Assembly (NCBI RefSeq): GCF_010729665.1 | Contig: NZ_AP022610.1 | Location: 124,001-188,000 of the forward strand | Reading direction: 5' to 3' | Length of the DNA stretch: 64,000 nt | DNA from: Mycolicibacterium madagascariense | GTDB lineage: Bacteria; Actinomycetota; Actinomycetes; Mycobacteriales; Mycobacteriaceae | In this document: piece after piece, positions 16,497 to 24,589 of the stretch | Layout of the letters: every line of letters begins with the position of its first letter | Position numbering within the stretch: the first letter of the stretch is position 1 | Notes under the pieces: generated by a model | The model's database searches: none | What the model was told of the DNA's origin: nothing | The model's input: the letters and a program-made list of their open reading frames with translations, nothing else | Program-made: the position numbers and the translations under genes

Positions 16497-17039
16497 TCAT
16501 TCGGTCGTGCGCTCGGCGGCAATCGGAATGAGCATCAGCGTGCAATTCGATCCGGATCGATTGTGCCACCGGTGGAACGTTCCGTTGTGGGCGAGGAAGT
16601 CTCCGGCCCTGATGGTGAACTCGTGCACGTCGCCGTCCTCGCCCGGATAGGCGACGTTGGTCTCGCCTTCGAGGACCACGACGAAGTCGACGGTGTCGGT
16701 GCGGTGCATGCCGGCCCCCTCCTCGCCCGGCGTCATCCCGCCACCGGTGCCGAAATCGAGGTTCCCCGCGATCGCCGACAGGTCCGGGGGCTCATCGCCG
16801 ACGACCGGGGGAACGACCTGGATGTCCACGCGAATTCCCCCGCGTGGACCGAAGAGACCCAATTCCTCGTACTCGCCGAGCACGTGCTCGGGCCGCAGCG
16901 GCAACTCGGGGACCTCGTCGAAACCCCATAGGTCGAACGCGTGCGTGAGGTCCTGGACGGTCGAGGTGTCGAAGACCTCGTCGGTCTGCGTCACGACGCC
17001 GGTGGGCGCTTCGGCGGTGGTGATTCGCCGGATCTTCAT
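16497..17039 (-). CDS. cupin domain protein
   Basis: 180 residues from ATG at 17039 (MKIRRITT); the open frame extends further 5' but without a start supported by a ribosome site. One conserved cupin barrel covers the C-terminal half: motif 1 around DTVDFVVVLEGETN and motif 2 AGDFLAHNGTFHRWHN with the usual His residues. Such single cupins bind a metal and serve as dioxygenases, isomerases or regulators. The neighbouring PPOX protein suggests a small-molecule redox role, but that is inference. Confidence 0.8.
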   Translation of the reverse strand: MKIRRITTAEAPTGVVTQTDEVFDTSTVQDLTHAFDLWGFDEVPELPLRPEHVLGEYEELGLFGPRGGIRVDIQVVPPVVGDEPPDLSAIAGNLDFGTGGGMTPGEEGAGMHRTDTVDFVVVLEGETNVAYPGEDGDVHEFTIRAGDFLAHNGTFHRWHNRSGSNCTLMLIPIAAERTTE

Positions 17040-17403
17040 GTCGAGGCTTCTCCTGTGTCGATGCGGGCTCGAAGCGGCAGTGAATTCTCTGTATCTCAAG
17101 GTACATAGTTGCGCCAAGTGTCGATCATGTCAACCGATGCGCCACCAAGGTGCCGACGAGTCCAAGGACTTCTAAAACCCTGCGATGCCATGTGATTGAG
17201 CACGTGCGCCATGAGACGCCCGCGCCCACGCGCTGAGAACCCCGGGCGACTGCGGCTCGATGTGTCATCCTGTTTTGTATCTAGGAGTTCATAAAGTGCC
17301 CACCACGGCGGTACGCTGGCCGCAGCGGCGATGACCACTAGGACATCGGGCACCCACCCGCTGGCCACCCTGCCCGCGGGCAGGCGAAGGAGGACGAACA
17401 GCG
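17040..17403. other. Intergenic region between divergent cupin and CMD-like genes
   Basis: 364 bases with no gene that I can support. It contains a perfect 14-bp palindrome CTGCCCGCGGGCAG at 17371-17384 and, just after it, the GAAGGAGG ribosome site (17387-17394) of the following gene. The palindrome so close to the ribosome site could be an operator or occlude translation. Confidence 0.5.
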
Positions 17404-18021
17404 ATGAACATTCCGACGACCTACGCTGCGACGGTGACCGTGCCGCTGCCCGATGACGACGTCATCAAGGAGGTCACCGAGGCCTACTTTGGGGGCACTT
17501 ATCAGCCGGACGCGACGCTGAACGTCGTCAAGATGTTCGCCGGAACGGGGGCGCACTTCCCGGGCGTGATCGACACGGTCAACGCGATCTTCGGCCCCGA
17601 GGGCATCAACCCCAAGCACCGGCAGATGTGCATGATGCGCGTCGCCAAGGACTTCGACGCGCCCTATGAGTGGCAGGTCCACTCGACGATCGGTCGCAAC
17701 GTGGGGCTCACCGAGGACGAGATCGCCGCCATCGCCTCCGACGGGCCCGTCACCGGCATCGACTCGGCCTACGTTCTGCTGGGCCGGGCGGTCGACGAGT
17801 TCGCCAGCGCGCATACCCTGACCGACGAGACGCTCGGCGAACTGCTGAGCACCTTTGGTGAGGACTGGACACGGAAGTACATCTTCTCGATCACCTACTT
17901 CATCTTCATGGGCTTGTGGCTCAACGGTTGTCGCGTCCCGCTGGAGACCACCGACAAGATCGGCGGACGGGATACCAATCCAGCCGGGACATCCGCGGCG
18001 CCCGTCTCCACGAGCCCCTGA
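17404..18021 (+). CDS. carboxymuconolactone decarboxylase-like (AhpD-fold) protein
   Basis: A 205-residue all-helical protein with the central CMD-like stretch (PKHRQMCMMRVAKDFDAPYEWQVHS). It lacks the CxxC of AhpD peroxidase-type members, so a lyase/hydrolase or non-catalytic role is more likely than peroxidase activity. Good GAAGGAGG site at 17387-17394. The following TetR gene on the same strand (114-base gap) may regulate it. Confidence 0.75.
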   Translation: MNIPTTYAATVTVPLPDDDVIKEVTEAYFGGTYQPDATLNVVKMFAGTGAHFPGVIDTVNAIFGPEGINPKHRQMCMMRVAKDFDAPYEWQVHSTIGRNVGLTEDEIAAIASDGPVTGIDSAYVLLGRAVDEFASAHTLTDETLGELLSTFGEDWTRKYIFSITYFIFMGLWLNGCRVPLETTDKIGGRDTNPAGTSAAPVSTSP

Positions 18022-18135
18022 CGAAACCGGGCCGGCGACAGGCCCTCTGGCTTTTACACCGAACAGAATGAGCCGAAAACGGAAGGGGGATCAGGACGCC
18101 GGGCCCGCACGCGACGGGCTCGCCTCACCTGGTCG

Positions 18136-18777
18136 ATGACGATGACGACGAACGAAACGGGCACCGGCACCCACCGGCTCACCCCCAAGGGACGCGCCAC
18201 CCGCGAACGGATCGTGGCCACTGCGGCGCAACTGATGTACGACCACGGCGTCGCCGCCACCAGTCCCGGTGACGTCCAAAGGGCCGCTGGCGTAGGGCCT
18301 TCGCAGATGTATCACTACTTCCAGGACAAGGAAGCCATGATCAGGGCCGTCATCACCCACCGCATCGACGCTCTCCTGGGCACGCTCGAGGGTCTGGACA
18401 CCATGGAGGGACTACGGGCCTGGCGAGACTTCGTCGTCGACACCCAACGCCGCCGTAACTGCGCCGGCGGCTGCCCGATCGGGTCGCTGGTCGGCGAACT
18501 TGCCGAACCCTTTCCGGACTGCCGAGCCGATCTGGCCGGGGGGTTCGACCAGTGGGAGGCGGCCATCCGCGCGGGCCTGCAGGCGATGTACGACCGGGGG
18601 GAGTTGCGCCGCAAGGCCGACCCCCAACGTCTCGCGACCGTGCTGTTGGCCGCGGTGGAAGGCGGGATGCTGCTCGCGCAGGTCCACCGCGACACCGCCC
18701 CTCTGGAGACCGCGCTCGACGACGCCCTCGACCGCATCGCGGATCTTCGACCCCGACGCGCGGCGGCCCGTCGGTAG
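18136..18777 (+). CDS. TetR family transcriptional regulator (LmrA/YxaF-like)
   Basis: 213 residues. HTH at about 25-60 with VGPSQMYHYFQDKEAM; the C-terminal domain contains NCAGGCPIGSLVGEL, the signature of the TetR_C_11 group that includes LmrA/YxaF regulators. ATG at 18136 is the first of two nearby ATGs (18142 is the other). Likely local target is the CMD-like gene upstream; no clear operator was found. Confidence 0.88.
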   Translation: MTMTTNETGTGTHRLTPKGRATRERIVATAAQLMYDHGVAATSPGDVQRAAGVGPSQMYHYFQDKEAMIRAVITHRIDALLGTLEGLDTMEGLRAWRDFVVDTQRRRNCAGGCPIGSLVGELAEPFPDCRADLAGGFDQWEAAIRAGLQAMYDRGELRRKADPQRLATVLLAAVEGGMLLAQVHRDTAPLETALDDALDRIADLRPRRAAARR

Positions 18778-18949
18778 ACCCACGATCGGCTCGGCCCCAG
18801 TGCGAATGGCGCTGTGCCACAGCGGGTGTCTTCGATCAAGAGCTGAAGATCACCTTAAGATGCCGAATTTCGAGCCGTTTTTCAGCCGCATTTCAGGCTC
18901 AGCGGTGACCGTGTCAGTAGGCCGGGGATCGATGACAGAGGAGTGTGCG

Positions 18950-19300
18950 ATGAGAGTACGACGAGTTGCCGCGGTGTCGGCGGCGGCGGTTGTCCTTGGC
19001 ATGGGCCTCACCGGGGTGGGGACGGCGTCCGCCGATCCCGGTTGCGGGTACTACTGCCAGAACCACGGCGGATGGCACGGCGCCGGGTGGCACGACGGCT
19101 GGCACCATCCCGAATGGGCGGGATGGAACGACGGCTATCCCGGCCGGGGCTGGGTGCCGCCCCGCGATTGGTATCCGCCGCGCGACTGGGTGCCACCGGC
19201 CGGCTGGTATCCGCCGCCCGGCTACGCACCGCCACCGGATTGGGTGGGGCCGTGCGCGGGTCCACTCTTCGATCTCTTCCACCCGATTCGCTGCCTCTAG
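18950..19300 (+). CDS. secreted Trp/Pro/Gly-rich protein
   Basis: 116 residues from the ATG at 18950, with AGAGGAG at 18937-18943 upstream. A clear Sec signal peptide (RVRR, hydrophobic core, ASA cleavage near residue 28) is followed by a mature protein of about 88 residues built from W-x-P/W-x-D repeats (WHGAGWHDGWHH; repeated WVPPRDWYPPRDW units) and two Cys pairs. Low-complexity Trp/Pro repeats of this type occur in small mycobacterial secreted proteins of unknown role; a wall-binding or adhesive function is possible. Convergent with the next gene. Confidence 0.7.
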   Translation: MRVRRVAAVSAAAVVLGMGLTGVGTASADPGCGYYCQNHGGWHGAGWHDGWHHPEWAGWNDGYPGRGWVPPRDWYPPRDWVPPAGWYPPPGYAPPPDWVGPCAGPLFDLFHPIRCL

Positions 19301-19314
19301 CCGGTCAACCGGCT
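19299..19314. terminator. Palindrome after the Trp/Pro-rich gene
   Basis: AGCCGGT-CA-ACCGGCT, a 16-base near-perfect palindrome overlapping the stop codon, in the gap between convergent genes. No T-tract, as usual in mycobacteria; terminator function is a guess. Confidence 0.3.
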
Positions 19315-19393
19315 TCGTGACGGTCGAGGGGAGCGGGCCGCGGACCGACATGGCGCCGCGGCGTTAATGCCGATCCGGCCCGTTACCCGTCGT

Positions 19394-20818
19394 CTACTTC
19401 GACGCTGACTTGTCCGCTGCCGCATGGGTATCCGACGTCGCGGTAGCGGAGGAGTCCTTCGTCGCCGAGGTATCGGTTGCGGTCGAGGGTTCGTCTGACG
19501 ACGCGCCGTGCGATGTCCCCGAGGCACCGGTCGTGTCGTGGGGTTGCACTTTGTTGCCCGACGTGACGTCCACGGTCTTCGTCGACGCCTTCTTGGCGTT
19601 GGGCTTGGCCGCGGTGGTGTGCGTTGTGGTGCTGCCGTCCGTCGTGGCCGGGGTGTCCTGTGCAGTCACCTTGGGGGTATCGGACGTGTGCGACTCGGCA
19701 GCGGTCGCGTCCGACGCCGAAGTGCTCGTGCCCGAGGCCGTGTCGTCGGTCGCCGCCGACGTGACATGGGTGGATTCGACATGGGTGGTGGTCGACGGGC
19801 TTGATTCCGTTGTGCCGGTGGAGGACTGAGCGGAGGTCGTGGTCGAGGAGGCTCGAGTCGTCAGGGCGACGGCGGTGTTGGTCACCACGGTGTTGGTCAC
19901 GGCGGGCGGGTCGGGAAAGGCTGCCTTGAATAGAGCGTTGACGACGTCGCGAGCGATGGCGAAGCCACCGTCGGGGCCGAAGGTATTGGCGACGGCGGTG
20001 TTGGCGATGTTGCTCAGACCGGCGGTGACCGCACCGGCGATCGCGGCGGGGTTCAGCGTTCCGAGCGACGAGATGACTCCTTGCACCGCGTCGACCACAC
20101 TGGCCCGGGCCGAGGTGAACAGGTCGAAGATGCGATCCTCCTGAGCGCTGAAGATCTTGGGTGCTGCGATCACCGCGGCGGCCACCTGGCTGTATACATA
20201 TCGTCCGATCGCGTTGGCCGCTTGCTGCGGGTACTTCGAGGCGACGAAGAGCTTGATGGGCTGGATGACGAGGTCTTCCAGGCTCTCGAAGGCGCCGTTG
20301 ACGTTCCCCTGCGCAACGCGTTGGAGGGCCACGCCGATGGCGGCGGGCGCCTTGAGGAACGACACCAGGAACTGATCGATCAACGCCTGAATCGCCCCGG
20401 TCACCGCGTCGACGTCAGCGGGATTCACCGTGGGCAGTCCGGCGAGCGCGTTGGCTGCCAGCACCTGTCCCGCGCCGGCCCCACCGACCACGGCGCCGGA
20501 GGCGAGCAACGGCTTGATCGCCGCGGGGTTGGTCGCCACGGCTGCCAGCTGATGTAGCGAGGTCGTGGACAGCGCGCCCGGGGACGTGGCGAGCAGGCTG
20601 GCGATGGTCGGCCCCGTCGCCTTCAGCCCGTCGTGCAGCGCGGTCTCGGCGTGCTGCACCGTGCCGGCGGCCGCGTGGGCGGCGGACGTCAGTTGGGCCG
20701 CCAATCGGTTCGGTACCGGCGTCGGTGAGACACCGAGTACGCCAACGGAGACGACGGCCGCAGCGACCACCATCGTCGCCGATGTCGAGACCCGTCCGGA
20801 CACGCAAAGAACCTGCAT
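19394..20818 (-). CDS. large exported protein with Ser/Thr-rich C-terminal tail
   Basis: 474 residues from ATG at 20818. The frame stays open to 20926, but a strong -10 TATAGT at 20915-20920 makes the upstream start unlikely. N-terminus: hydrophobic segment at about 14-31 (signal or anchor). Then about 280 residues rich in Ala/Val/Leu with predicted amphipathic helices. From about residue 315 the chain becomes a 160-residue tail of Thr, Ser, Ala, Asp and His, with no sequence motif. Ser/Thr-rich tails of this kind are targets for O-mannosylation in mycobacteria. I do not recognise a characterised family. Confidence 0.7.
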   Translation of the reverse strand: MQVLCVSGRVSTSATMVVAAAVVSVGVLGVSPTPVPNRLAAQLTSAAHAAAGTVQHAETALHDGLKATGPTIASLLATSPGALSTTSLHQLAAVATNPAAIKPLLASGAVVGGAGAGQVLAANALAGLPTVNPADVDAVTGAIQALIDQFLVSFLKAPAAIGVALQRVAQGNVNGAFESLEDLVIQPIKLFVASKYPQQAANAIGRYVYSQVAAAVIAAPKIFSAQEDRIFDLFTSARASVVDAVQGVISSLGTLNPAAIAGAVTAGLSNIANTAVANTFGPDGGFAIARDVVNALFKAAFPDPPAVTNTVVTNTAVALTTRASSTTTSAQSSTGTTESSPSTTTHVESTHVTSAATDDTASGTSTSASDATAAESHTSDTPKVTAQDTPATTDGSTTTHTTAAKPNAKKASTKTVDVTSGNKVQPHDTTGASGTSHGASSDEPSTATDTSATKDSSATATSDTHAAADKSASK

Positions 20819-21484
20819 CAGACCAGCTTTCAGAGAGAAGAAGGACGAGTAGACACCCGTACCAGAGAGACCCAAGGGCGTGACCGCAGTTTGCTGGACG
20901 GCGACGCTGAGGCGACTATAGCCCACGAATTGGGAGCGGCGTCAAATAAATCTTTCGCGACATGACGGTGGTCGACGGGCCTGCGGTGTGGGCGCCGAAC
21001 GGCTTTACAAAATAATTGCACTCCGTCTCTATACTAGGCCACCCTGCCGGGATGGCCAGCGCAAAGCACTGCACCAGTTGGCATTTCAGGACGCGGGCTT
21101 GGCAGGCCGACTCGCACACGGAATGCGCGTGCGGCCGGTTGGTCGCCGAGCACCGCCCGCGCCTCCTGGCCGAGCGTGCCGATCACCCCCGCACGTCCTC
21201 GCTGAGATGGGCTCGATCCGCCGTCGTTGGATGTGGTTTGCTCGGGCGCCCAGGCGGCCAGGTCGGCGAGCGCGCGCCCATGCGATCGACGTTCCATCCG
21301 TCGGATGCGTGCGGTCACGCCGGGATCGAGGAGATCGTCGCGCGGTGGCAAACGTCCGGTGCGGGTGGCTGGCATGGACCGCAGAGAGGGCGGTCGTCGG
21401 ACGGCGCGCCACCGCGTATAGCACTATGGGGCCGTTGCGCAATGCCGTCCCATCGTGCGGTCGGCCCGAAGATGAGGGGATGAC
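20819..21484. other. 666-base region without a supportable gene
   Basis: Several frames are open because of high GC, but none has recognisable sequence or a good ribosome site. The left end holds the minus-strand promoter of the exported protein. A plus-strand -10-like TATACT lies at 21030-21035 with TTTACA at 21004-21009 (20-base spacing, so weak). The rest could be a decayed gene or an unannotated small RNA region. Confidence 0.4.
20915..20945 (-). promoter_or_regulatory. Candidate promoter of the exported Ser/Thr-tailed protein
   Basis: On the minus strand: TTGACG (20940-20945), 19 bases, TATAGT (20915-20920). The -10 is strong and the spacing slightly long. Predicted transcript starts about 90 bases before the ATG at 20818. 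Confidence 0.45.
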
Positions 21485-22159
21485 GTGCCACGTTCGGCCT
21501 CGCGGCGGCCGTCGGGTCGCACGGCGCGTGGCACGCTGAGCGCGGAGACGATCGTGGCGGCCGCGTTCGAGGTGGCCGCGCGCTGCTCCGTCGACGAGTT
21601 GAGCATTCCCCTGGTCGCCAGATCGCTGGGCGTCGGAGTGACCAGCGTGTACTGGCACGTGCCCAACAAGGAGGCATTGCTCGACGCCATGACCGACGTC
21701 GCCTTGGAGCGCAGCGAGCTACCCGCCTTCGTCGCGTCGAGTGACTGGCGGGAGTCGATGATGGACAAGGCGCGCACGACGCGTCGAGCATTGCTCGGCA
21801 ATCCGGTGCTGACCGACCTCATCCTGATTCGCGGAACGCTCGGCCCGACGTCGCGAGAACTCCGTGAGCGGGAGATGGACATGGCCGTCGCCTCGATGAT
21901 GGCCGGCGGACTGGATCGTCAACAGGCGTTGGACACCCTCGCGGCGGTGTCGCTGCTGGTTCGGGGCTCGGTACTGGCTCAGCGTGTGGAGAACAGGCGC
22001 GCCGCGTCAACCGATGATGACGGTGTAGATGTCGGTGCTGCCCAGGCTGACCATGATCGGGCGTTCGAGCTGCTGCTCACCTCGCTCCTCGCCGTGGGCG
22101 TGCAGACGGACGGCTCGGAGAACGACGGCTCGGAGAACGACGGCTCAGAGACGGGTTAG
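21485..22159 (+). CDS. TetR family transcriptional regulator with repeat tail
   Basis: 224 residues from GTG at 21485. HTH at about 20-65 (LGVGVTSVYWHVPNKEALL), the TetR/TetR_C_1 style with tyrosine-tryptophan. The C-terminus ends in three tandem DGSEN/DGSET units encoded by a 15-base direct repeat (22109-22153), an unusual acidic tail that probably arose by slippage. Convergent with the aldo/keto reductase gene; a target gene is not obvious. Confidence 0.85.
   Translation: MPRSASRRPSGRTARGTLSAETIVAAAFEVAARCSVDELSIPLVARSLGVGVTSVYWHVPNKEALLDAMTDVALERSELPAFVASSDWRESMMDKARTTRRALLGNPVLTDLILIRGTLGPTSRELREREMDMAVASMMAGGLDRQQALDTLAAVSLLVRGSVLAQRVENRRAASTDDDGVDVGAAQADHDRAFELLLTSLLAVGVQTDGSENDGSENDGSETG
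22109..22153 (+). repeat. Three tandem 15-base repeats within a TetR gene
   Basis: GACGGCTCGGAGAAC at 22109-22123 and 22124-22138 (identical), and a diverged copy at 22139-22153. In frame, encoding DGSEN twice and DGSET. Copy number may vary between strains. Confidence 0.85.
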
Positions 22160-22239
22160 GTGAGACGGGCGACCGTCGAGCGATTGCCGAGCACGAGCAT
22201 TTCTGTGATGCTGTAGACGCCTACAGTATGCCGAGGTCA

Positions 22240-22272
22240 CGCGGGCGCCAGTCGAGGGGTCTGGCGCCCGCG
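22240..22272. terminator. Bidirectional terminator-like hairpin
   Basis: CGCGGGCGCCAG (22240-22251), a 9-base loop, CTGGCGCCCGCG (22261-22272): a perfect 12-bp stem between convergent genes. A second small hairpin CTGTAG-ACGC-CTACAG is at 22211-22226. No T-tract follows. Confidence 0.65.
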
Positions 22273-22309
22273 CGGGGGCCGCCAGACGCGCAGGCGAGCA
22301 CGGTCGAGA

Positions 22310-23155
22310 TCACAGCATCTCCAGCGGGCGCGGCCGAGTGGGCGGCGGGAATGCCCGGTCGAGAACGGCGAGGTCGTCGCGAGTCAGTTCGATGTCCCGG
22401 GCGGAGGCATTCTCCCGAACGTGGGAAGGTGTGCCGGCGCGCGGAATGGCGATGACGCCGTCGCGGTCCAACACCCAGGCCAGTGCGATCTGCGCTGCAG
22501 TGGCGTTGTGCCGCAACGCAATCGATCGCAGTGCCGGGTGATCGAGCAGTCGGCCCTGCTCAATGGGCGAGTAGGCCATGGTCGGCACCCCCGCAAGGTC
22601 GAGCCAGGGCAGCAGCGCGTACTCCGGGCCGCGACGGGTCGGGTTGTAGAGGATCTGATCCGTCTGGACCCCGTCGCCACCGCGGATCCCCGACAGTTCG
22701 ATCATGTCGTCGACGTCGAAATTGCTGACGCCCCAATGGCGGATCATCCCGTCGCGGGTCAATTCCGCGAAGCCTTCGATGGTCTCCGCCAGCGGTATGC
22801 GTCCCCGCCAGTGCAGGAGGTAGAGATCGATGTGGTCGACGCCGAGCCGGCGCAGGCTGGCCTGGCACGCGCGTACGGTGCCTTCCCGGGTGGCGTGGTG
22901 CGGTAACACCTTGTCCACCAGGAACACTCCGTCGCGCCGTCCCGCGATCGCCTCGCCGACCAAGGACTCCGCCGCGCCGTCGCCGTACATCTCGGCGGTG
23001 TCGATCACCGTCATCCCCAGGTCGATGCCGAGTCGGATCGAGGCGACCTCGTCGGACCACCGCCCCGTGCTCTCGCCGAAGTGCCACGTCCCCTGTCCGA
23101 GTGCCGCGATCTTCTCCCCGGCGCGCAACGCGACGGTTCGGGCTGGATTCACCAT
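22310..23155 (-). CDS. aldo/keto reductase
   Basis: 281 residues from ATG at 23155, preceded by a GAGAGG site; the longer frame to 23365 would run into the promoter of the divergent hydrolase. TIM-barrel AKR with the catalytic Asp/Tyr in IDTAEMYGDG, Lys in FLVDKVLP, the His in LLHWRG, and the NADPH-binding C-terminal part (IPRAGTPSHVRENA). Reduces aldehydes or ketones with NADPH in the cytosol; natural substrate not evident. Divergent from the following hydrolase. Confidence 0.9.
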   Translation of the reverse strand: MVNPARTVALRAGEKIAALGQGTWHFGESTGRWSDEVASIRLGIDLGMTVIDTAEMYGDGAAESLVGEAIAGRRDGVFLVDKVLPHHATREGTVRACQASLRRLGVDHIDLYLLHWRGRIPLAETIEGFAELTRDGMIRHWGVSNFDVDDMIELSGIRGGDGVQTDQILYNPTRRGPEYALLPWLDLAGVPTMAYSPIEQGRLLDHPALRSIALRHNATAAQIALAWVLDRDGVIAIPRAGTPSHVRENASARDIELTRDDLAVLDRAFPPPTRPRPLEML

Positions 23156-23359
23156 TCGACCGCCTCTCGCGTCCCACTCGACCACTAGATTCCCCGATCC
23201 ACCGGACCGCCCCATTCTGCCGGTGCCATCGCTCACCGCACTTGGGCCCGATGGTGCACAACCGCGTCGCGCCGGTGGGCCTCGTGGGTCAGGTGCCGGC
23301 ATCTCGTCACCATCGCGGCGAGATCCGTTTAGCTCACCCGGCCGGGGTAATCCGTAGGC

Positions 23360-24133
23360 ATGCACTCAGTTCGCACCGGATCAGGCACACCGCTCCTGCT
23401 CGTCCACGGCATCTCGAACCTGCACAACTGGGACCTGGTCGTCCCCGCCCTGGCCCGCGAGCGCACGGTGATCGCCGTCGACCTCCCCGGCTTCGGCCAG
23501 AGCCCACCCCTGACCGGCGAGGTCTCCGTCGCCTCCCTCACCGACGCCGTGGAGCAGTTCATCGCGGAGCAGGATCTCGGGGACGTCGACGTGGTCGGCA
23601 GTTCGATGGGTGCCCGCATGGTGCTCGAAATGGCCCGCCGCGGTCACGGCGGTGACCTCGTCGCGCTCGATCCGGGAGGGTTCTGGTCCGACCGGCAGGT
23701 CAAGATCTTCGGCGCCACGGTGGGACCGTCGCTCGCCTTGGTCAAGCGCATTCAGCCGCTGCTGCCCGCCCTGACCAAGAGCGCCGTCGGGCGTACCGCG
23801 CTGCTGCTGCAGTTCTCCGCCAAGCCGTGGCGGCTCCCCGCGGATCTGGTGCTGGGGGAACTGCGCAACTTCGCCAGCTCGCCAAGCCTGGACGACGCGG
23901 TGCGCGCACTGGTGCACGGGCCCAAACAGCTTGGGGCACCGGCAGGGTCGTTGAAGGGCCGGGTGACGATCGGCTGGGGACGCAACGATCGCGTGACGCT
24001 GCCGAGCGAGGCCGACGCCGCGATGCGGGCCTTTCCCGACGCGGCCCTGCACTGGTTCGCCGACTGTGGGCACTTCCCCCACTGGGATCAACCGGAGGAG
24101 ACGGTGCGGCTCATCCTCGGCGCCACGGGGTGA
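23360..24133 (+). CDS. alpha/beta-fold hydrolase
   Basis: 257-residue cytosolic hydrolase: oxyanion HG at 16-17, nucleophile in GSSMG (Ser82), acid in GRNDRV and His in DCGHFPHWD near the C-terminus. The whole triad is present. Short cap domain. Closest in style to haloperoxidase/meta-cleavage-product hydrolases, but substrate is unknown. Convergent with the small secreted protein gene that follows. Confidence 0.88.
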   Translation: MHSVRTGSGTPLLLVHGISNLHNWDLVVPALARERTVIAVDLPGFGQSPPLTGEVSVASLTDAVEQFIAEQDLGDVDVVGSSMGARMVLEMARRGHGGDLVALDPGGFWSDRQVKIFGATVGPSLALVKRIQPLLPALTKSAVGRTALLLQFSAKPWRLPADLVLGELRNFASSPSLDDAVRALVHGPKQLGAPAGSLKGRVTIGWGRNDRVTLPSEADAAMRAFPDAALHWFADCGHFPHWDQPEETVRLILGATG

Positions 24134-24166
24134 CGGTCGAACTCGAGGCGCCGAGACGCGCGTTGC

Positions 24167-24445
24167 TCAGTCGTGGTGATTCGGGCACGACACGTCGACG
24201 AACAGCGTCGTCTCCGATGGTGGTTGGGGCGTGCTGTCGGGATCGTTGACGTTGACCACCGAGCAGTACGACAGCTCCTCGGAGGCACCGTTGAGATAGT
24301 TGATCTGCACCGTGTACCCCTGGGCCTGCAGGTCGTCGATGGCGGTGTCGGCCCCGTCGGCGGCGGCGATCGGCGCGAAGGACAGCGACAGGGCTACTCC
24401 GGCGAGCACCACCGTGGGTGCGGCATATCTGGACGTGATGGACAT
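24167..24445 (-). CDS. small secreted protein
   Basis: 92 residues from ATG at 24445, with GAGGA upstream. Clear Sec signal peptide (hydrophobic core, cleavage after AAA near residue 28) and a mature part of about 64 residues with one Cys pair (YCSVV and VSCPN) that probably forms a disulfide. It resembles the small mycobacterial family with a YTVQINYLNG core whose role is unknown. Probably monocistronic. Confidence 0.72.
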   Translation of the reverse strand: MSITSRYAAPTVVLAGVALSLSFAPIAAADGADTAIDDLQAQGYTVQINYLNGASEELSYCSVVNVNDPDSTPQPPSETTLFVDVSCPNHHD

Positions 24446-24589
24446 GGGACGTTCCTCGATCGCGGGAGCGCATACGGCTCCCCTGACTCCAGAGTCCGCG
24501 CCGTTCAGCCGCACCGCCACCCGTTCGGCACTTCCTCAGACGGTCGGGGGCCAACGCTCAGGCGCGGTGCGCGAAGCTGTTCCGCGCAA

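Noticed and set aside
21016..21483. Open frames in the 20.8-21.5 kb gap as genes
   Set aside because: No recognisable sequence, no ribosome site and several competing overlapping frames.
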